From Cellulomonas cellasea (GTDB lineage: Bacteria > Actinomycetota > Actinomycetes > Actinomycetales > Cellulomonadaceae): 64,000 nucleotides of DNA. The translations under genes and the position numbers were made by a program. The stretch is from positions 1 through 64,000 of the forward strand of contig NZ_JAUDBQ010000019.1 in NCBI RefSeq assembly GCF_030372105.1. The letters are read 5' to 3'. Numbering within the stretch: the first letter of the stretch is position 1; the number at the start of each line of letters is the position of its first letter. Positions 38,587 to 46,841 of the stretch are shown in pieces. The notes under the pieces are model-generated. The model worked only from the letters and a program-made list of their open reading frames with translations. It was not told the origin of the DNA and made no database searches.

Positions 38587-38610
38587 CGGCGGCCTCCCGG
38601 CGGTGTCGGC

Positions 38611-39318
38611 TCAGCCCTTGAGCATCGCCGTCGCGAGCTCGGGGTCCGTCTCGCCGATCCCGTACGACGGGCACTCGCCCGCGATCGGGCACGCCCCGCA
38701 CGCGGGCTTGCGCGCGAAGCAGGTGCGCCGCCCGTGGAAGATCAGCCGGTGCGACGCCATCGTCCACTCGGACCGCTCGATCAGCGCGCCGATGTCGTGC
38801 TCGACCTTGACCGGGTCCTCCTCGGTCGTCCAGCCCAGGCGCCGCGCGAGCCGCCCGACGTGGGTGTCCACGGTGATGCCGGGGATGCCGAACGCGTCGC
38901 CGAGCACCACGTTGGCCGTCTTGCGGCCCACCCCGGGGAGCGTCACGAGGTCGGCGAGCCGATCCGGCACCTGGCCGTCGAAGCGCTCCACGAGCTCACG
39001 CCCGATCCCCCGCAGCGCCTCCGTCTTCGCCCGGAAGAACCCGGTGGGGCGCAGCAGCTCCTCGAGCTCCACCCGGTCCGCCTCGGCGTAGGCCTTCGCG
39101 TCGGGGTACTCCGCGAACAGCTCGGGCGTCACCTGGTTGACCCGCACGTCAGTGGTCTGGGCGGAGAGCACCGTCGCCACGAGCAGCTCGAGCGGGGTGG
39201 TGAAATCAAGCTCGCAGCGCGCGTCGGGATAGCGCACAGCGAGCAGTCGGTTGATCCTCCTGGCCCGGCGCACGCGCGCCAGAGGCGTCTCCGCCAGCCA
39301 CTTGCGCGTCGTGGTCAC
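38611..39318 (-). CDS. nth: Endonuclease III, DNA glycosylase/AP lyase
   Basis: Encodes 235 residues. The helix-hairpin-helix [13 protein letters not shown] holds the catalytic Lys, [13 protein letters not shown] holds the catalytic Asp, and the C-terminal C-x6-C-x2-C-x5-C cluster ([17 protein letters not shown]) binds 4Fe-4S. The enzyme removes oxidised pyrimidines and cleaves abasic sites in base excision repair. The GTG start is leaderless by position (TAGGCT six bases upstream). Its location next to crp is conserved in actinobacteria. Confidence 0.96.
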   Translation of the reverse strand: MTTTRKWLAETPLARVRRARRINRLLAVRYPDARCELDFTTPLELLVATVLSAQTTDVRVNQVTPELFAEYPDAKAYAEADRVELEELLRPTGFFRAKTEALRGIGRELVERFDGQVPDRLADLVTLPGVGRKTANVVLGDAFGIPGITVDTHVGRLARRLGWTTEEDPVKVEHDIGALIERSEWTMASHRLIFHGRRTCFARKPACGACPIAGECPSYGIGETDPELATAMLKG

Positions 39319-39324
39319 ATCAGC

Positions 39325-39330
39325 AGCCTA
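39325..39330 (-). promoter_or_regulatory. -10 element TAGGCT, leaderless arrangement (nth)
   Basis: On the minus strand TAGGCT-GCTGAT-GTG; no ribosome site. Confidence 0.5.
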
Positions 39331-39504
39331 CGCATCCACCCGGTTGCCGGGGCCTCGTGTGACCGTGCGGGTGTCGCGTTGCTCCCAGCGAGTGATCATG
39401 TGCCCAACTCACGGCGCCCTCCTCAAGTCTGCGCAGGTGAGGGCCGAAAAACCAGAAGATCGCGCGCCACCGGGCGCACGCCAGCCGCGAGCAGGAGCGG
39501 GTCG

Positions 39505-39927
39505 ATGTCCACAGCGCCGATGACGATGGGCAGGTGCGCAGAACTGCGCAGCAGCCGTCACGCGCTGCGTGCCGAGCAGGCGACCGTGCGCTGGTGGCGG
39601 CGACTGGTCCAGGCGCGCCTCGACCTGGCGGTGGCGGGGATCGCGATGCCCGGCCCGCTCGGCGAGGCCGTCGCGCTCCTCCCCGGCGGGGCGCCCTGCC
39701 CCGAGCCGCCTCGGCCTCTCGAGCTGCACGGCGCCACGCGCGGCGGCATGTCCCCCGCGGCGCCCTCCCAGCTCCCCGCGCTCCGCGACCTTGACGAACG
39801 CCTGGCCCGCTACGAGCACAGCGTCTGCGACGCCCTGGACCAGGTCACCGAGGACCTCATCCAGGCCCTCGCCATCGACCCGGCCGCGGGCCTGCGGGAA
39901 CGGCCTGAGGCGCCGCGTCCCATCTGA
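39505..39927 (+). CDS. Small helical protein resembling RsiG (unrecognised family, tentative)
   Basis: Encodes 140 residues. Two predicted helices flank a Gly/Pro-rich middle: VRWWRRLVQARLDLAVAG (about 28-45) and LRDLDERLARYEHSVCDALDQV (about 93-114). The first contains R-x3-Q-x3-D, the spacing found in the c-di-GMP-binding motif of RsiG, the WhiG anti-sigma factor. The Glu and Ser positions of the full motif are not present. CAGGAG lies eight bases before the ATG. It sits alone between nth and crp. RsiG relationship is a suggestion only; otherwise a conserved-looking hypothetical. Confidence 0.5.
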   Translation: MSTAPMTMGRCAELRSSRHALRAEQATVRWWRRLVQARLDLAVAGIAMPGPLGEAVALLPGGAPCPEPPRPLELHGATRGGMSPAAPSQLPALRDLDERLARYEHSVCDALDQVTEDLIQALAIDPAAGLRERPEAPRPI

Positions 39928-39980
39928 TGCGGCAGACTGGTCCTCAGAACCGTTCCCAGCGGAGAAGGTGAGGTGCCAGC

Positions 39981-40658
39981 GTGGAGGACGACGTCGTGCT
40001 GTCGGCGCCATTGTTCGCGAACATGGATCCCGAGGCGTCGAGCGCCCTGATCGCGTCGATGACCCAGGTCGAGGTGTCGCGCGGCGAGGTGCTCTTTCAC
40101 GAGGGCGAGCCGGGCGACCGGCTGTACGTGATCCGGTCGGGCAAGATCAAGCTCGGCCGCCGGTCCAATGACGGCCGCGAGAACCTGCTGGCCGTGCTCG
40201 GCCCAGGCGAGATGTTCGGCGAGCTGTCGCTGTTCGACCCGGGCCCGCGCACCGCCACCGCCACGGTCGTCGCCGACGGCGCCATCCTCGAGCTCGGGCA
40301 CCTCGAGCTCATCGCGTGGCTCGAGGCGAACCCGACCGTCGCCAAGCACCTGCTCGGCGCGTTGGCGCGTCGACTGCGCCGCACCAACGAGGCGCTCGCG
40401 GACCTGGTGTTCTCCGACGTCCCCGGCCGCGTCGCGAAGGCCCTGCTGGACCTGTCGACCCGCTTCGGCGAGACCGTCGACGAGGGGATCCGCGTCGCCC
40501 ACGACCTGACGCAGGAAGAGCTCGCACAGCTCGTCGGCGCGTCCCGCGAGACGGTCAACAAGGCGCTGGCAGATTTCGCCGCGCGTGGCTGGGTCCGCCG
40601 CGAGGGACGCGCCATCGTGCTCTTCGACGTCGACCGCCTCGAGCGCCGCGCCCGCTGA
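39981..40658 (+). CDS. crp: Crp/Fnr family global regulator (Crp/GlxR-type)
   Basis: Encodes 225 residues. The cyclic-nucleotide domain (about 10-125) includes LFHEGEPGDRLYVIRSGKIKL and the phosphate-binding cassette FGELSLFDPGPRTATATV. The C-terminal HTH reads LTQEELAQLVGASRETVNKAL. It is very close in length and wording to Mycobacterium Crp and Corynebacterium GlxR, cAMP-responsive regulators of carbon metabolism. No Cys cluster is present, so it is not Fnr-like. GTG start with GAGG upstream. Synteny with nth supports the assignment. Confidence 0.93.
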   Translation: MEDDVVLSAPLFANMDPEASSALIASMTQVEVSRGEVLFHEGEPGDRLYVIRSGKIKLGRRSNDGRENLLAVLGPGEMFGELSLFDPGPRTATATVVADGAILELGHLELIAWLEANPTVAKHLLGALARRLRRTNEALADLVFSDVPGRVAKALLDLSTRFGETVDEGIRVAHDLTQEELAQLVGASRETVNKALADFAARGWVRREGRAIVLFDVDRLERRAR

Positions 40659-40725
40659 TCGAGCGCCCGCTGAGGTCGAGCGCGCTGAGGTCGAGGCGTT
40701 GAGGCCGAGTGCGCGTTGAGGTCAG
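40654..40725. repeat. Short degenerate tandem repeat after crp
   Basis: The unit (C/T)TGAGGTCGAG recurs with 14-17 base spacing at about 40669, 40684, 40698 and 40715 (the third with C for T), ending in a GAGGTC-AGCC-GACCTC hairpin that spans the ridA stop. Possibly a decayed terminator array. Confidence 0.45.
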
Positions 40726-41195
40726 CCGACCTCGACGACGATCTCCACCTCGACCGGCGAGTCGAGCGGCAGCACCGCGACGCCCACGGCTGAGCGGGCG
40801 TGCACGCCTGCCGCGCCGAAGACTTCGTGCAGCAGCTCGCTAGCGCCGTTGACCACGCCGGGCTGACCGGTGAACGCGGGGTCGCTGGCCACGAAGCCGA
40901 CGACCTTGACCACGCGGACGATGTGGTCGACTCCCCCGGCGACGGCGGCCGCCGCGGCGATCGCGTTCAGCGCGGCGGTGCGCGCGAGCCCGTGCGCCTC
41001 CTCCGGCGACACGAGCCCGGGGCCCTGGCCGACCTTGCCGGTGGCGGGCAGGGCGCCCTCGATGAACGGGAGCTGCCCGGAGGTGTGGACGTGGTCGCCG
41101 GAGCGCACCGCCGGCACGTAGGCCGCGACGGGCGCGGCGACCGCCGGCAGCACCAGGCCGAGGTCGGCCAGGCGCTGCGAGGGCGCGGCCGTCAC
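40722..41195 (-). CDS. ridA: RidA family (YjgF/YER057c/UK114) enamine deaminase
   Basis: Encodes 157 residues of a chorismate-mutase-like RidA fold. The line AYVPAVRSGDHVHTSGQLPF and the helix LNAIAAAAAVAGGVDHIVRVVKVVGF are typical, ending in PVEVEIVVEVG. RidA proteins hydrolyse reactive enamines made by PLP enzymes. It lacks the canonical active-site Arg signature of archetypal RidA, so it may be a Rid subgroup of unknown activity. Its GTG overlaps the stop of the DUF4177 gene (GTGA), so the two are translated together. Confidence 0.87.
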   Translation of the reverse strand: MTAAPSQRLADLGLVLPAVAAPVAAYVPAVRSGDHVHTSGQLPFIEGALPATGKVGQGPGLVSPEEAHGLARTAALNAIAAAAAVAGGVDHIVRVVKVVGFVASDPAFTGQPGVVNGASELLHEVFGAAGVHARSAVGVAVLPLDSPVEVEIVVEVG

Positions 41196-41353
41196 GCGGT
41201 GGCCTTCTGGCGCTTGAGGTAGGCGACGAGCCCGGCGTCGGGCCCCTGGATCACCTGGACGAGCTCCCACCCGTCGGAGCCCCACTGGTCGAGGATCGCC
41301 TTGGTGGCGTGGATGATGAGCGGAACGGTTGCGTACTCCCACTGGGTGGCCAT
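41192..41353 (-). CDS. DUF4177 small protein
   Basis: Encodes 53 residues: MATQWEYATVPLIIHATKAI, then LDQWGSDGWELVQVIQGP and a basic tail ending KRQKATA. This is the DUF4177 pattern (W-E-Y...W...DGWELV), widespread in actinobacteria and of unknown function. In mycobacteria the equivalent small gene sits between ridA-like and whiB4 genes, as here. TAGGGT seven bases before the ATG implies a leaderless mRNA. Its stop overlaps the ridA start. Confidence 0.9.
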   Translation of the reverse strand: MATQWEYATVPLIIHATKAILDQWGSDGWELVQVIQGPDAGLVAYLKRQKATA

Positions 41354-41360
41354 GGCCGCC

Positions 41361-41366
41361 ACCCTA
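41361..41366 (-). promoter_or_regulatory. -10 element TAGGGT, leaderless arrangement (DUF4177)
   Basis: On the minus strand TAGGGT-GGCGGCC-ATG; the hexamer overlaps the stop region of whiB4. Confidence 0.5.
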
Positions 41367-41663
41367 GTGCGCCGCCAGCGCGACGTCTCCGCTGATCACC
41401 AGTTCGGACTTCCACGAGCGCACATCGGGCCGGCGGCGGAGCAGCGCGCGGCGCTCACGCTCGGTCATGCCGCCCCAGACGCCGAAGTCCATGCGGTTGT
41501 CGAGCGCGTCGGCCAGGCACTCGAGGCGCACCGGGCATCCCGTGCACACCGCACGCGCCTCGCGCTGCGCGGCGCCCTCGACGAAGAGCGCATCGGGTGA
41601 GACCTTGCCCAGTCCGCAGGCCGCGAATGCCGCCCAATGTGCGTCCTGCAGCGTCGTTCCCAC
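41364..41663 (-). CDS. whiB4: WhiB-family Fe-S transcription regulator, WhiB4-like
   Basis: Encodes 99 residues. Four cysteines (AACGL, VCTGC and RLEC) would bind a 4Fe-4S cluster. The tract ADALDNRMDFGVWGGMTERERR has the G-[VI]-W-G-G turn and basic tail typical of WhiB proteins. WhiB4 in mycobacteria is a redox-sensitive regulator transcribed divergently from ponA2, and the neighbour here is likewise a divergent class A PBP. The GTG at 41663 has AAGGGA seven bases upstream; the longer upstream frame has no WhiB features. Confidence 0.92.
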   Translation of the reverse strand: MGTTLQDAHWAAFAACGLGKVSPDALFVEGAAQREARAVCTGCPVRLECLADALDNRMDFGVWGGMTERERRALLRRRPDVRSWKSELVISGDVALAAH

Positions 41664-41870
41664 GCGAGCTCCCTTGTTTCGGCCACCGTCGGCGAGCGGC
41701 GGCCCAGCGGACGCCACCACGGCGTCCACCGGGACCGTAACGCCTTTCCTGCCTCCTGGACATCCTCCGATCGGGTCAATCCGGGCTACTAATGGGAGCC
41801 TTCCCACGCCGCCGACGTGCCGCTCCGCAGGGCCCCGCACACTCGCCGGGTGGGCTCCCGGATGCGCACG

Positions 41871-41876
41871 TACGCT
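41871..41876 (+). promoter_or_regulatory. -10 element TACGCT, leaderless arrangement (first PBP)
   Basis: Ends six bases before the ATG at 41883. The divergent region 41664-41882 also carries the whiB4 promoter. Confidence 0.5.
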
Positions 41877-41882
41877 CTTTCA

Positions 41883-44243
41883 ATGGGGGCTAGACCAGCG
41901 TGGGACCGTCAGGTCAATCTTGCTCAGGCGATCTCTCTGCTGATCGCTTTCACCCTGCTCGCCGGGGTTGGCGGGCTGCTCGCGGCCGGGCTGGTGCTGC
42001 CGGCCGTCGCGGCGCTCAAGGGGTCGGCCGGGGTCACCTCGACGGCCTTCGACTCGCTGCCGGCGGATCTCGACGTCAAGGCGGTCTCGGAGAAGTCGAC
42101 GATGCTCGCGGCCGACGGGACGATCCTCGCGGAGTTCTACGCCGAGGACCGCAAGGCCGTCCCGCTCGAGTCCATCGCGCCGATCATGCAGCAGGCCGTG
42201 ATCGCCACCGAGGACAAGCGGTTCTACCACCACGGCGGCGTCGACCCGACAGGCATGCTGCGCGCGGTGGCGCGCAACGCCTCGGGCAGCGACACGCAGG
42301 GCGCGTCCACTCTCACGCAGCAGTACGTGAAGAACGTGCTCATCGAGTCCGCGCTGCGTGAGGGCGACCGCGCCGCCGCCGCGGACGCGCGCGAGGCGGA
42401 GGGCACCGAGGGGTACGGCCGCAAGCTCCGCGAGGCGAAACTGGCGGTGGCGCTGGAGAACGCCAACACCAAGGCGGAGATCCTCGAGGGCTACCTCAAC
42501 ATCGCCCAGTTCGGCATCGCGGTGTACGGGGCGGAGTCGGCGGCGCAGCGCTTCTTCAGCAAGCCCGCGTCCGACCTCGACTACCTGGAGTCGGCGACCC
42601 TCGCGGGCGTCACGCAGAGCCCCACCAAGTGGGACCCGGTGAAGAACCCCGAGGCGTCGCAGTCCCGCCGGGACGTGGTGCTGGGCCTGATGCTCGCGCA
42701 GGGGTACATCACCGCCGACGAGCACGCCCGCGGTGTGGCGACCCCGCTGGGCGACTACCTGCGCCCGCAGGCGTCCAAGCTGAGCTGCATGGCCGCGGGC
42801 GACCAGGTGCCCGGCAGCGGCTTCTTCTGCGACTACGTCACCAAGATCATCAAGAACGACCCGACCTTCGGCGAGACCGTGGACGACCGCCTGGAGCTGC
42901 TGTACCGGGGTGGCCTGACGATCACCACCACCCTCGACCCGCGTGAGCAGGCGCTCGCGGACGCCGAGGTGAAGAACGGCATCCCGGTGGACGACCCGTC
43001 CGGCGTCTCGTCGGCGATCTCCGTGGTGGAGCCCGGCACGGGGCGGGTCACCGCGATGGCGCAGAACCGCGTGTACAACAACACGAGTGAGGCGCCGGCA
43101 CGGCAGACCGCGACGAACTTCAACACCGACACCGGCTACGGCGGCTCCAGCGGGTTCGCCCCCGGCTCGACGTTCAAGCCGTTCACGCTGCTGCAGTGGC
43201 TCCGCGAGGGGCACACCCTCGACGAGGTGGTCGACGCCAGCCCGATGTCCTACCCGATCCGGGCGTTCGCGGCTCCGTGCAGGCGGGTGGGGACCGAGAT
43301 CTACAGTTTCGGCAACGCGGAGGGCAGCGCGAGCGGCCCGATGACGGTGCTCGACGCCACCCAGAACTCGGTGAACTCGGCCTACATCGCGATGGCCACC
43401 AAGCTCAACCTGTGCTCGATCATGGAGGGCGCCGCGAGCCTGGGGATCGTGCAGGGCGGCAACGGCAAGCCGTTCGACCCGCTGCCCGCCAACGTGATCG
43501 GCAGCCAGTCCGTGGCGCCGCTGCGCATGGCCGCGGCGTTCGCGGCGTTCTCGGCGGGCGGGGTCTACTGCAAGCCCGTCGCGATCACGAACGTCACCCT
43601 GCCCGACGGCTCCCAGCTCCCGGTGCCGGACGCCGCCTGCTCGCAGGTGGTCGAGCCGCCCATCGCCGCACAGCTCAACTTCGCGCTGGGCAATGTGTGG
43701 AGCGGCACGGGGAAGTCCTTGGGCGCCCGCCCCTATCCGGCGTCGGGGAAGACGGGGACGACGAGCCACAACGAGGACACCTGGTTCGTGGGATACAACT
43801 CGCTGCGCTCCGCCGCCGTGTGGGTGGGGTTCAGCGAGGGCTTCATCCCCGTGCAGAACATGATGATCAACGGCAAGCAGATCAAGTACACGTACGGCGC
43901 CACGATCGCCGGGCCCACGTGGGTGCGGTACATGGACCAGGCGATGGAGGGTCGGACGGTCCCGGGATTCGGAACATCGGGCCGGGTCGTGACGCCTGAC
44001 AACCCCGTGGCGGTGCCCGAGCTGGTGGGCCACGGGCTCGACGAGGCCACGGCCCTGCTGCAGTCCGTCGGGTTCGAGGTCGTCGTGGGCGATCCCGTGC
44101 CCGCCCACACGGGCGAGGGGACGGTGGGCGCCCAGGACGTCACGGGCGTCGCGGAGATGGGCTCGACTGTGACGCTCCACCCGTCGAACGGCTCGTCCCC
44201 GCCCGACCGCTCGGCATCCCTGCCCGATGCCGAGGACGGGTGA
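41883..44243 (+). CDS. Class A penicillin-binding protein 1 of a tandem trio (PonA2-like)
   Basis: Encodes 786 residues. A single N-terminal membrane anchor (about 13-40) is followed by the GT51 glycosyltransferase domain (EDKRFYHHGGVDPTGMLRA; GASTLTQQYVKN), a penicillin-binding transpeptidase domain with SxxK (GSTFKPF), SxN (SVNSAY) and KTGTT, and one C-terminal PASTA domain (from about PELVGHGLDEATALLQ). It polymerises and crosslinks peptidoglycan outside the membrane. Location beside whiB4 and upstream of a metallophosphoesterase matches mycobacterial ponA2. This copy has the shortest C-terminal tail of the three. Confidence 0.93.
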   Translation: MGARPAWDRQVNLAQAISLLIAFTLLAGVGGLLAAGLVLPAVAALKGSAGVTSTAFDSLPADLDVKAVSEKSTMLAADGTILAEFYAEDRKAVPLESIAPIMQQAVIATEDKRFYHHGGVDPTGMLRAVARNASGSDTQGASTLTQQYVKNVLIESALREGDRAAAADAREAEGTEGYGRKLREAKLAVALENANTKAEILEGYLNIAQFGIAVYGAESAAQRFFSKPASDLDYLESATLAGVTQSPTKWDPVKNPEASQSRRDVVLGLMLAQGYITADEHARGVATPLGDYLRPQASKLSCMAAGDQVPGSGFFCDYVTKIIKNDPTFGETVDDRLELLYRGGLTITTTLDPREQALADAEVKNGIPVDDPSGVSSAISVVEPGTGRVTAMAQNRVYNNTSEAPARQTATNFNTDTGYGGSSGFAPGSTFKPFTLLQWLREGHTLDEVVDASPMSYPIRAFAAPCRRVGTEIYSFGNAEGSASGPMTVLDATQNSVNSAYIAMATKLNLCSIMEGAASLGIVQGGNGKPFDPLPANVIGSQSVAPLRMAAAFAAFSAGGVYCKPVAITNVTLPDGSQLPVPDAACSQVVEPPIAAQLNFALGNVWSGTGKSLGARPYPASGKTGTTSHNEDTWFVGYNSLRSAAVWVGFSEGFIPVQNMMINGKQIKYTYGATIAGPTWVRYMDQAMEGRTVPGFGTSGRVVTPDNPVAVPELVGHGLDEATALLQSVGFEVVVGDPVPAHTGEGTVGAQDVTGVAEMGSTVTLHPSNGSSPPDRSASLPDAEDG

Positions 44244-44283
44244 CGCGAAAGGCCCACCCTGTCCGGATATGGGAGGCGCCCGC

Positions 44284-44289
44284 TACTCT
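44284..44289 (+). promoter_or_regulatory. -10 element TACTCT, leaderless arrangement (second PBP)
   Basis: Ends seven bases before the ATG at 44297, within the 53-base gap after the first PBP. Confidence 0.5.
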
Positions 44290-44296
44290 CCCCTGC

Positions 44297-46735
44297 ATGG
44301 CTACCTCCCCCCGTGGCCGCCAGGTCAACCTCGGCCAGGCGACAGCCCTGCTCCTCGCGTTCGCCCTCGCCGCGGGCGCCGGGGGGCTGGTCACGGCGGG
44401 CCTCGTGATCCCCGTGGTCGCGGTGGCGAAGGGCACCACCGACATCACGGTGACGGCCTTCGACGGGCTGCCGTCGGAACTCGAGATCCAGCCCTTGCCG
44501 GAGAAGTCCACCATCCTGGCCGCCGACGGCACCTTGCTCGCCGAGCTGTACATCGAGAACCGGATCGTCGTGCCGCTGGAGGCCATCGCGCCGATCCTGC
44601 AGAAGACAGTCGTCGCGGTCGAGGACAAGCGCTTCTACGAGCACGGCGGCGTGGACCCCATGGGCATGCTCCGCGCCGTGGTGAAGAACTCGGCGACGGA
44701 GTCCACGCAGGGCGCGTCGACGCTGACCCAGCAGTACGTGAAGAACGTGCTGATCGAGACCGCGAAGAGCCAGGACGACCGCGCGGCGGTGGCTGACGCG
44801 CGCGAGGCCGAGGGCACCGAGGGGTACAGCCGCAAGCTGCGGGAGGCCAAGCTCGCGATCTCGCTGGAGAAGGAGACCACGAAGGAGAAGATCCTCGAGG
44901 GCTACCTCAACATCGCCGCGTTCGGCGCCTCGGTGTACGGCGTCGAGGCCGCCTCCGAGTACTACTTCGGCAAGCCGGCCTCGGACGTCAACTACCTCGA
45001 GGCCGCCACCATCGCCGGGATCACCAAGGCCCCGGGCCGTTACGACCCGGCCAAGAACATCGAGGACCTCACCGACTCCCAGCAGCGTCGCGACACGGTG
45101 CTGAGCCTGATGCGGCAGCAGGGCCTCATCACGCAGGAGGAGCACGACGCGGGCGTGGCCACCCCGCTGGCGAACACCCTGAACATCCAGCGCCCGAAGG
45201 AGGCCTGCAAGATGGCCGACACCGTGGTCGCGGGCTCTGGGTACTTCTGCGACTACGTCACCAAGATCATCATGAACGACCCCGTCTTCGGCCCGGACAA
45301 GCAGGCCCGCAAGGACCTGCTCTACCGCACCGGGTTGACGATCACCACGACGCTGGACCCACGTGAGCAGACGCTCGCCAAGGCGGCGGTCGACGAGTGG
45401 CTGCCCGCTGACAGCCCCGACGACCTGTCCACGGCGTTCTCCGTGGTCCAGCCCGGCACCGGGCACATCACCGCGATGGCGCAGAACTGGGAGTACGTGC
45501 CCACCGGCGGCGAGAACCGGCAGACCGCCCTCAACCTCAACACCGACCACCAGTACGGCGGCTCGCGCGGCATGCAGCCCGCCTCCACGTTCAAGCCGTT
45601 CACGCTGATGCAGTGGCTCAAGGAGGGCCACAGCCTGGGCGAGTACATCGACGGGTCGCGCAAGTCCTGGCCGGCCAAGGAGTTCAACGCGCCGTGCACC
45701 AAGCTCGTCGACAGCGGCGGGAAGGCCTGGACGCCGGGCAACGCGGAGGGAGGCTCGTGGACCACCATGAGCGTGCTCGACGCCACCAAGAACTCGGTGA
45801 ACTCCGCGTACATCGCGATGGGCAGCAAGGTGGACCTGTGCGCGATGGTCGAGGGCGCGGAGTCGGTGGGCATCCACATGGCCGTGCCCCGGGCGGACGG
45901 CAGCACCAACCTCCCCGTGCAGCAGAGCAGCATCCTCGGCACCGCGGAGGTCGCGCCGCTGACGATGTCCGCCGCGTACGCCGCCCTCGCCGCCGACGGG
46001 ACCTACTGCAAGCCCATCGCGATCCTCTCGGTCGTGAAGCCCTCGGGCGAGCAGCTGCCCGTGCCCAGCGCCGACTGCCACCAGGCGGTGGAGACGCACA
46101 TCACCGCCGCGATGACCCATGCGCTGAGCAACGTGTGGACCGGCACGGCCAGCAAGCTCGGCAGCCCGTCGTACACGTCTGCGGGCAAGACCGGCACGAG
46201 CTCGTTCAACGAGCACACCTGGTTCGCGGGGTACACGCCGTTGCGCGCGGCCGCCGTGTGGGTGGGGTACCACGACGCGACGCGCTCGGCGCATGAGATC
46301 TACGTCAAGGGCAAGAGGGAGAGGTACGTCTACGGCGCCACCATCGCGGGCCCCATCTGGCGCTCCTTCATGGACCCGGCGATGGAGGGCCAGGAGGTCC
46401 CCGAGTTCACGCCGGCGCGTGACAAGGAGGTGTACGGCGAGAAGGTCTTCGTGCCGTCCGTGATCGGGCAGAGCCAAGAGGCCGCGACCGCCACCCTCAA
46501 GGCCGCCGGCTTCAGCGTCTCCGTCTCGCCCGACCAGGTGGGATCGAGCCTGCAGGCGGGGCATGTGGCCGAGCAGTCGCCGAACGGCAGCGCCGTGAAG
46601 GGATCGGTCATCACCCTGCGCCTGTCGAACGGTCAGGGCGGATCGGGGCCCGGCAACCCGGGAGGCCCGGGCAACCCCGGCAACCCCGGATTCCCGAGCC
46701 TGCCGGGCCTCCCCGGGGGTGGCAATCGGGACTGA
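44297..46735 (+). CDS. Class A penicillin-binding protein 2 of a tandem trio
   Basis: Encodes 812 residues with the same order: anchor (about 12-38), GT51 (EDKRFYEHGGVDPMGMLRA, GASTLTQQYVKN), transpeptidase (SxxK in ASTFKPF, SVNSAY, KTGTSS) and one PASTA domain (VPSVIGQSQEAATATLK). The C-terminus is a Gly/Pro repeat (GNPGGPGNPGNPG), possibly a wall-spanning flexible tail. Its N-terminal residues are nearly identical to those of the third copy, but in the middle (APGRYDPAKN) it differs from copies one and three (SPTKWDP). All catalytic motifs look intact. Confidence 0.93.
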   Translation: MATSPRGRQVNLGQATALLLAFALAAGAGGLVTAGLVIPVVAVAKGTTDITVTAFDGLPSELEIQPLPEKSTILAADGTLLAELYIENRIVVPLEAIAPILQKTVVAVEDKRFYEHGGVDPMGMLRAVVKNSATESTQGASTLTQQYVKNVLIETAKSQDDRAAVADAREAEGTEGYSRKLREAKLAISLEKETTKEKILEGYLNIAAFGASVYGVEAASEYYFGKPASDVNYLEAATIAGITKAPGRYDPAKNIEDLTDSQQRRDTVLSLMRQQGLITQEEHDAGVATPLANTLNIQRPKEACKMADTVVAGSGYFCDYVTKIIMNDPVFGPDKQARKDLLYRTGLTITTTLDPREQTLAKAAVDEWLPADSPDDLSTAFSVVQPGTGHITAMAQNWEYVPTGGENRQTALNLNTDHQYGGSRGMQPASTFKPFTLMQWLKEGHSLGEYIDGSRKSWPAKEFNAPCTKLVDSGGKAWTPGNAEGGSWTTMSVLDATKNSVNSAYIAMGSKVDLCAMVEGAESVGIHMAVPRADGSTNLPVQQSSILGTAEVAPLTMSAAYAALAADGTYCKPIAILSVVKPSGEQLPVPSADCHQAVETHITAAMTHALSNVWTGTASKLGSPSYTSAGKTGTSSFNEHTWFAGYTPLRAAAVWVGYHDATRSAHEIYVKGKRERYVYGATIAGPIWRSFMDPAMEGQEVPEFTPARDKEVYGEKVFVPSVIGQSQEAATATLKAAGFSVSVSPDQVGSSLQAGHVAEQSPNGSAVKGSVITLRLSNGQGGSGPGNPGGPGNPGNPGFPSLPGLPGGGNRD

Positions 46736-46828
46736 GCCCGGGTGAGCACCGCGTCGAGACCATGTGGCAGTGCCGTGCAGGTCCGGCGGCGACGGCCGCG
46801 CCGATCAGGCGCGTCCGGGCTCCTCACG

Positions 46829-46834
46829 TACCCT
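46829..46834 (+). promoter_or_regulatory. -10 element TACCCT, leaderless arrangement (third PBP)
   Basis: Ends seven bases before the ATG at 46842, in a 106-base gap after the second PBP. Confidence 0.5.
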
Positions 46835-46841
46835 ACGAACC

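Noticed and set aside
39341-39430. Crp/GlxR binding site upstream of the small protein gene
   Set aside because: TGTGA and TCAC half-sites are present but not at the required six-base spacing.
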